NCBI GenBank assembly: GCA_945787595.1
Contig: CALZJV010000460.1
Coordinates: 1 to 15,322, forward strand
From: an uncultured Desulfobacterales bacterium
Lineage (GTDB): Bacteria; Desulfobacterota; Desulfobacteria; Desulfobacterales; JAFDCJ01
DNA length: 15,322 nt
Direction: 5' to 3'
In this document: positions 12,079 to 15,322 of the stretch, one piece after another
Layout: each line of letters opens with the position of its first letter
Position numbering within the stretch: the first letter of the stretch is position 1
The notes under the pieces: generated by a model
Seen by the model: the letters and a program-made list of their open reading frames with translations, nothing else
Told to the model about the DNA's origin: nothing
Database searches by the model: none
Position numbers and translations under genes: made by a program

Positions 12079-12648
12079 ATGAAACAGATGCGTTTTCTGC
12101 TGTGCATCGGACTGCTGATAGCAACCATCATTGCGGGTTGTTCATTTATCTCCGTGAATACCGAACATGATCCCAATATAAACTTTGCCGAATATCAAAC
12201 GTTTAACTGGATGCCTCAAACAGACCGAACCGGCAAAGACCGCATTGTGAACAGTTCTCTTTTTACAAAAAGATTACAGCATGCCGTCAATCAGAACTTA
12301 ACTGCCAAAGGCTATCGCAAAGAAACATCAGACGCTACAGACTTTCTTATTACTTACGACATCAGTCTCAAAGATAAAGTCGAGGTAACCGACTATGGCT
12401 ATGGCGCTGGTGGCTTTAGGGGCCAGCCGGCCAGGTATAACAGCAACTGGGGATTGTATAGAGACAGGAACATAGCTGTATACCAATACACCGAAGCCCG
12501 ATTAATTTTAGATTTTGTTGATTCCAAATCAAAAGAACTCATCTGGCGTGGTATCGCCACCGGTGTAGCAACTGATTTTAGCGGTGATGATAAGGGTCTC
12601 AACGAAGCTGTCAAAAAAATGCTTGATCAATTCCCGCCGATATCCTGA
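12079..12648 (+). CDS. DUF4136 family lipoprotein
   Basis: 189 residues from ATG 12079, chosen because AGGGGG (12063-12068) lies 10 bases upstream and the product begins directly with a lipoprotein signal (MKQMRFLLCIGLLIATIIAGC, Cys21). The frame is open to 11968, inside the cytochrome gene; ATG 12055 is a less likely start. The mature part has the DUF4136 pattern: D/N-rich start with FAEYQTFNWMP, a region with VNQNLTAKGYRKETSDATDFLITY, a glycine/tyrosine-rich loop (YGYGAGGF) and ARLILDFVDSKSKELIWRGIATG. This family is common in envelope lipoproteins of Gram-negative bacteria and its function is not established. It starts 58 bases after the cytochrome stop and is probably co-transcribed with it. 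Confidence 0.85.
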   Translation: MKQMRFLLCIGLLIATIIAGCSFISVNTEHDPNINFAEYQTFNWMPQTDRTGKDRIVNSSLFTKRLQHAVNQNLTAKGYRKETSDATDFLITYDISLKDKVEVTDYGYGAGGFRGQPARYNSNWGLYRDRNIAVYQYTEARLILDFVDSKSKELIWRGIATGVATDFSGDDKGLNEAVKKMLDQFPPIS

Positions 12649-12855
12649 TACGAGTTTTTTACTGAAACGGTTCACGAAGCTAAATGTGCTCTTGAAACTA
12701 TGAGCTGCCACGTATTTTAAATTATTCGGTTCGTATACCATTGGCTCCAGGTTTAAGTACGATGAGGCTTGTATGCACTTATTTAGCCGTAATATTCCTT
12801 GTTTTTCTATGGCGAACTATTACCAAATTAATTGCCACTATGTGTCACTTTTTTC
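12649..12855. other. Gene-free stretch after the lipoprotein gene
   Basis: No supported gene and no clear terminator right after the lipoprotein stop. The only frame of note runs on the reverse strand as a shadow of the lipoprotein gene. Confidence 0.4.
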
Positions 12856-12966
12856 TTGACATCGCCATCCAATAGAGATATTGATCAGGCATGCCGTTGT
12901 ACCTCCAAGTGAAGGGGGATTCCTCTCTTAAATTCTTGGCGTTTGAGAAAGGAATCGCCCTTTTTC
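12856..12966 (+). ncRNA. Possible small RNA unit: promoter-like box and terminator-like hairpin
   Basis: TTGACA (12856-12861) is followed by a weak -10 candidate near 12879-12884 (TATTGA). A long hairpin comes next: 12914-12929 pairs with 12945-12960 over 16 positions with two internal mismatches plus a mismatch at the loop end. TTTTT follows at 12961-12965. No reading frame fits between. It could encode a short RNA of about 75 bases, or be a terminator or attenuator for another transcript. No riboswitch class was recognised. Confidence 0.3.
12914..12965 (+). terminator. Rho-independent terminator-like hairpin
   Basis: GGGGGATTCCTCTCTT (12914-12929) against GAGAAAGGAATCGCCC (12945-12960), with a 15-base loop and five Ts directly after. 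It is 266 bases past the lipoprotein stop, so it may end that operon with a long trailer or end a separate short RNA. Confidence 0.6.
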
Positions 12967-13070
12967 TTGTTCACGATCCACCTTTTTTGCTTTAATTTAA
13001 CGCCAACCGGGCGAACAAGATGCCAGGTGCTTGATCCTGGGATAAAATAGAAACGTCAGATATCGTTGAT

Positions 13071-13192
13071 TGGTTGATTAGTTAAGTGGTTGTAAATATG
13101 GATTTATCCCATATTTGCAAAATAATTGGACACTTCATGTTTCAACAATCGTAACATTCTGCAATTTTGACTATAATTTGCCTAATCAACCA
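13071..13192. repeat. Inverted repeat upstream of cysE
   Basis: TGGTTGATTAG (13071-13081) and CTAATCAACCA (13182-13192) form a perfect 11-bp inverted repeat. Inside lies a second one, AAATATGG (13094-13101) and CCATATTT (13109-13116), with a 7-base loop. Related TGGTT/AACCA motifs continue to about 13216. A TATAAT at 13172-13177 lacks a good -35 box. This may be a dispersed repeat or the cysE control region. Confidence 0.5.
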
Positions 13193-13253
13193 GTAAACCA
13201 GTAAACTATTCAACCAGGTCTGAACGTACCCTAACCTGAAATGTTTTGAATTT

Positions 13254-14237
13254 ATGCGATACCGCGATAAAACGGATAACTCTGCCCATTTTTATGAAGC
13301 AATGCCGTCAATCGTAAAAAGACTATTGGGATCCTGCCTTACGGGTCAGTGTTTCGATCATGTTGATTCCACTCCCATACCGTCACTGGAATCGGTTGCA
13401 AAAATAATTCAACAGGCCAGACGAATCATTTTCCCGGGTTATTTTACTCAAAACGTGATGGCGTCTTCAGATTTAGAGTACTGCTTGAAGCAGGAAACAA
13501 CGGGGCTTTTTAAGCGTCTCTCCAAACAGATTGTATTATCCTTTCAACATGACTGTCTACATCTCGATCGGTCGTGCTTGGATTGTACAGAACTCGGTCA
13601 CAAAAAAGCACTCAAATTCATCCATGCGCTGCCTAAATTAAGGGAAGTCCTGGCTACGGACGTCCGGGCCGGATTCGTGGGAGATCCGGCAGCCAAGAGC
13701 TACGATGAAGTCATCTTCAGCTACCCGGGACTGTTTGCCATCACGGTCTATCGCATGGCACATCAACTCCATGAACTGAAAATTCCCCTTTTACCGCGCA
13801 TGGCGACGGAATATGCTCATAGTCTTACCGGAATCGATATCCATCCGGGAGCTAGAATCGGAGAAAGTTTTTTCATCGATCACGGAACCGGTGTGGTGGT
13901 GGGCGAAACCACTGAGATCGGCAATCGGGTTAGAATCTATCAGGGTGTGACCCTGGGTGCCCTGTCGATACCTTCAGATGCAGTCGAGCTTTTCCGATAT
14001 AAAAAGCGGCACCCGACGATTGAAGATGATGTGATCATCTATTCAAATGCCACTTTACTTGGCGGCGAAACAGTTATCGGGGCGCGCTCCATAATCGGCG
14101 GAAATGTCTGGATCACTGAAAGCGTTCCAGCGGATACGAAAGTAATCTTAAAGCGACCGGAGCTGGTGTTCACGGGAAATAATCATGGCGCGCCTATAAA
14201 AAAAACAATTGTTGGACTATCCAACAGAATTGGATAA
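13254..14237 (+). CDS. cysE: Serine O-acetyltransferase
   Basis: 327 residues, the long anaerobe-type form. It makes O-acetylserine from serine and acetyl-CoA, the committed step of cysteine synthesis, in the cytoplasm. The N-terminal helical region (about 15-150) contains the family segments CFDHVDSTPIPS and LRxxLATDVRAGFVGDPAA. The C-terminal part is a left-handed beta-helix of hexapeptide repeats: LTGIDIHPGARIG (His197), FFIDHGTGVVVGETTEIG (His210), YQGVTLGA, RHPTIEDDVIIYSNATLLG and GARSIIGGNVWI. The two histidines correspond to the conserved active-site pair. There is a weak ribosome site before ATG 13254; no better in-frame start was seen. The gene faces a sulfhydrylase gene that could use the product or the homoserine analogue. 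Cysteine feedback is typical for the family but cannot be read here. Confidence 0.93.
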   Translation: MRYRDKTDNSAHFYEAMPSIVKRLLGSCLTGQCFDHVDSTPIPSLESVAKIIQQARRIIFPGYFTQNVMASSDLEYCLKQETTGLFKRLSKQIVLSFQHDCLHLDRSCLDCTELGHKKALKFIHALPKLREVLATDVRAGFVGDPAAKSYDEVIFSYPGLFAITVYRMAHQLHELKIPLLPRMATEYAHSLTGIDIHPGARIGESFFIDHGTGVVVGETTEIGNRVRIYQGVTLGALSIPSDAVELFRYKKRHPTIEDDVIIYSNATLLGGETVIGARSIIGGNVWITESVPADTKVILKRPELVFTGNNHGAPIKKTIVGLSNRIG

Positions 14238-14323
14238 ACCCGAGGCTTCTTCGGAGGAACACGCACTGCGATAGCAAAGAGCCCATGAAGTTATTTTTGA
14301 GTGAGCCCTTCGTAGGATTATAT
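14238..14323. other. Short convergent gap between cysE and metY
   Basis: 86 bases between two converging stop codons. Only weak stem potential is seen (CCGAGG...TTCGG near 14240-14256); no good bidirectional terminator was identified. Confidence 0.4.
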
Positions 14324-15322
14324 TCAAATATTTGAAAACGCCTGCTCTAGATCACCTATAATATCATCTAGATGTTCAATACCGATGGACAGTCGTATGA
14401 GATCCGGCGTTAGGCCTCCGGCTTTTTGCTGCTCTTCGTTTAATTGCGAATGGGAGGTGCTGGATGGATGCAGCACCAGACTCTTGGCGTCCCCCACATT
14501 GGCAAGATGAGAGAAAAGTTTCAAATTTTCGACAAATTTGCTTCCGGCCTCAGATCCGCCTTTTATTCCGAACACCACCATGCCGCCAAAGCCTTTCTCA
14601 AGATATTTTCTGGCAACCGGATACGACGGATCATCCTGCAACCCGGGATACCGCACCCAACCAACTTTTGAATGGCTCTTCAGGTATTTGGCCACATTTG
14701 CAGCATTTTCACAATGGCGCTCCATTCTAAGCGGCAACGTTTCGAGCCCCTGCAAAAACATCCAGGCATTATCCGGCGAGATGCAGGCCCCGAGATTTCT
14801 AAGCGGAACAAGACGCATTCTTAGAATAAAGGCTACGGGATTTAGATCTCCCAGGTCGTGGGCATAGCGGATGCCATGGTAACTGGCGTCGGGTTCATTG
14901 TACAGTTTGAATTTGGGATCAGTCCAATCAAATTTTCCGGAATCAATTACGACCCCGCCGATACCGGTTCCGTGCCCCCCCATCCATTTGGTTAAGGAAT
15001 TGACCACGATATCGGCACCATGCTCAATACTTTTCAGTAAATAAGGCGTCGTGAAGGTTGCATCTACAATCAATGGAAGATTATGCGCATGGGCAATTTC
15101 GGCGATTGCACGGATATCGGTAAACTCCAATACCGGATTACCGATAGTCTCAATAAATACCGCCCGTGTCTTTTCATTGATTGCTTTTTCAAAATTTTGT
15201 GGCTCCCGGGGATCGACCAAATTGACATGAATATCAAATTGAGGAAGGATGCAGTCGAACATCGTATAAGTGCCGCCGTAAAGATTATTGGCGGATACGA
15301 TCTCATCTCCGGCCGAACAGAT
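14324..15322 (-). CDS. metY: O-acetylhomoserine sulfhydrylase (PLP enzyme), C-terminal part
   Basis: Encoded on the reverse strand and open to the window edge; the 20 codons upstream of the first visible ATG read as the family motif [18 protein letters not shown], so about 100 N-terminal residues lie outside. It belongs to the Cys/Met-metabolism PLP family. The PLP lysine lies in [13 protein letters not shown], the PLP-pocket aspartate in [12 protein letters not shown], and the C-terminal signature is [15 protein letters not shown]...[19 protein letters not shown]. The reaction is O-acetylhomoserine (or O-acetylserine) plus sulfide giving homocysteine (or cysteine), direct sulfhydrylation suited to a sulfide-rich anaerobe. 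The enzyme is cytoplasmic. It is convergent with cysE, so co-transcription is excluded; substrate preference cannot be decided. Confidence 0.93.
   Translation of the reverse strand: MCSAGDEIVSANNLYGGTYTMFDCILPQFDIHVNLVDPREPQNFEKAINEKTRAVFIETIGNPVLEFTDIRAIAEIAHAHNLPLIVDATFTTPYLLKSIEHGADIVVNSLTKWMGGHGTGIGGVVIDSGKFDWTDPKFKLYNEPDASYHGIRYAHDLGDLNPVAFILRMRLVPLRNLGACISPDNAWMFLQGLETLPLRMERHCENAANVAKYLKSHSKVGWVRYPGLQDDPSYPVARKYLEKGFGGMVVFGIKGGSEAGSKFVENLKLFSHLANVGDAKSLVLHPSSTSHSQLNEEQQKAGGLTPDLIRLSIGIEHLDDIIGDLEQAFSNI

Noticed and set aside
12649..13253. tRNA or known riboswitch upstream of cysE
   Set aside because: No cloverleaf, T-loop motif or recognisable SAM or other riboswitch core was found.

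Overview
The window looks like a chromosomal stretch of a strictly anaerobic deltaproteobacterium, most likely a sulfate reducer of the Desulfobacterales. This is inferred from content: a very large c-type multiheme cytochrome, a sigma-54 activator with a matching -24/-12 promoter, a TusA/DUF3343 sulfur-carrier fusion, a long-form serine acetyltransferase facing an O-acetylhomoserine sulfhydrylase, and intergenic DNA full of degenerate palindromic repeats. No 16S or other phylogenetic marker is present, so the assignment is an inference.

Layout. 2-1150: 3' end of a methyl-accepting chemotaxis protein, closed by a clear intrinsic terminator. 1510-1768: decayed remnant of a small exported protein. 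2043-3715: a periplasmic amino-acid-type binding protein and an ABC permease, separated by an imperfect palindrome of about 141 bp that overlaps the permease 5' end; no ATPase gene follows. 3716-4617: no gene, but several repeats, including two copies of one short unit, one of which carries 65 extra bases. 4618-7813: a PhnD-like lipoprotein overlapping a 747-residue protein that joins membrane segments, HAMP, a GAF-like region, a sigma-54 AAA+ domain and a Fis-type DNA-binding domain. 7814-8384: regulatory DNA with a sigma-54 promoter at 8296-8311 and a perfect 16-bp palindrome at about -100. 8385-8738: a degenerate receiver-domain protein. 8938-12648: a TusA-DUF3343 fusion, a multiheme cytochrome split by a one-base frameshift (20 CXXCH in total, five modules of four), and a DUF4136 lipoprotein. 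12649-13253: no gene, but a promoter-like box, a terminator-like hairpin and inverted repeats. 13254-15322: cysE and, convergent to it, the 3' part of metY.

How it may fit together. The lipoprotein and membrane-bound activator overlap, which suggests that they are co-translated and that the lipoprotein may pass an extracytoplasmic signal to the activator. The first sigma-54 promoter downstream of the activator faces the pseudo-receiver gene and, further on, the sulfur-carrier and cytochrome genes. A working hypothesis is a signal-responsive redox and sulfur module (4618-12648); the regulatory link is inference only. The cysE/metY pair belongs to sulfur amino-acid synthesis and is probably independent.
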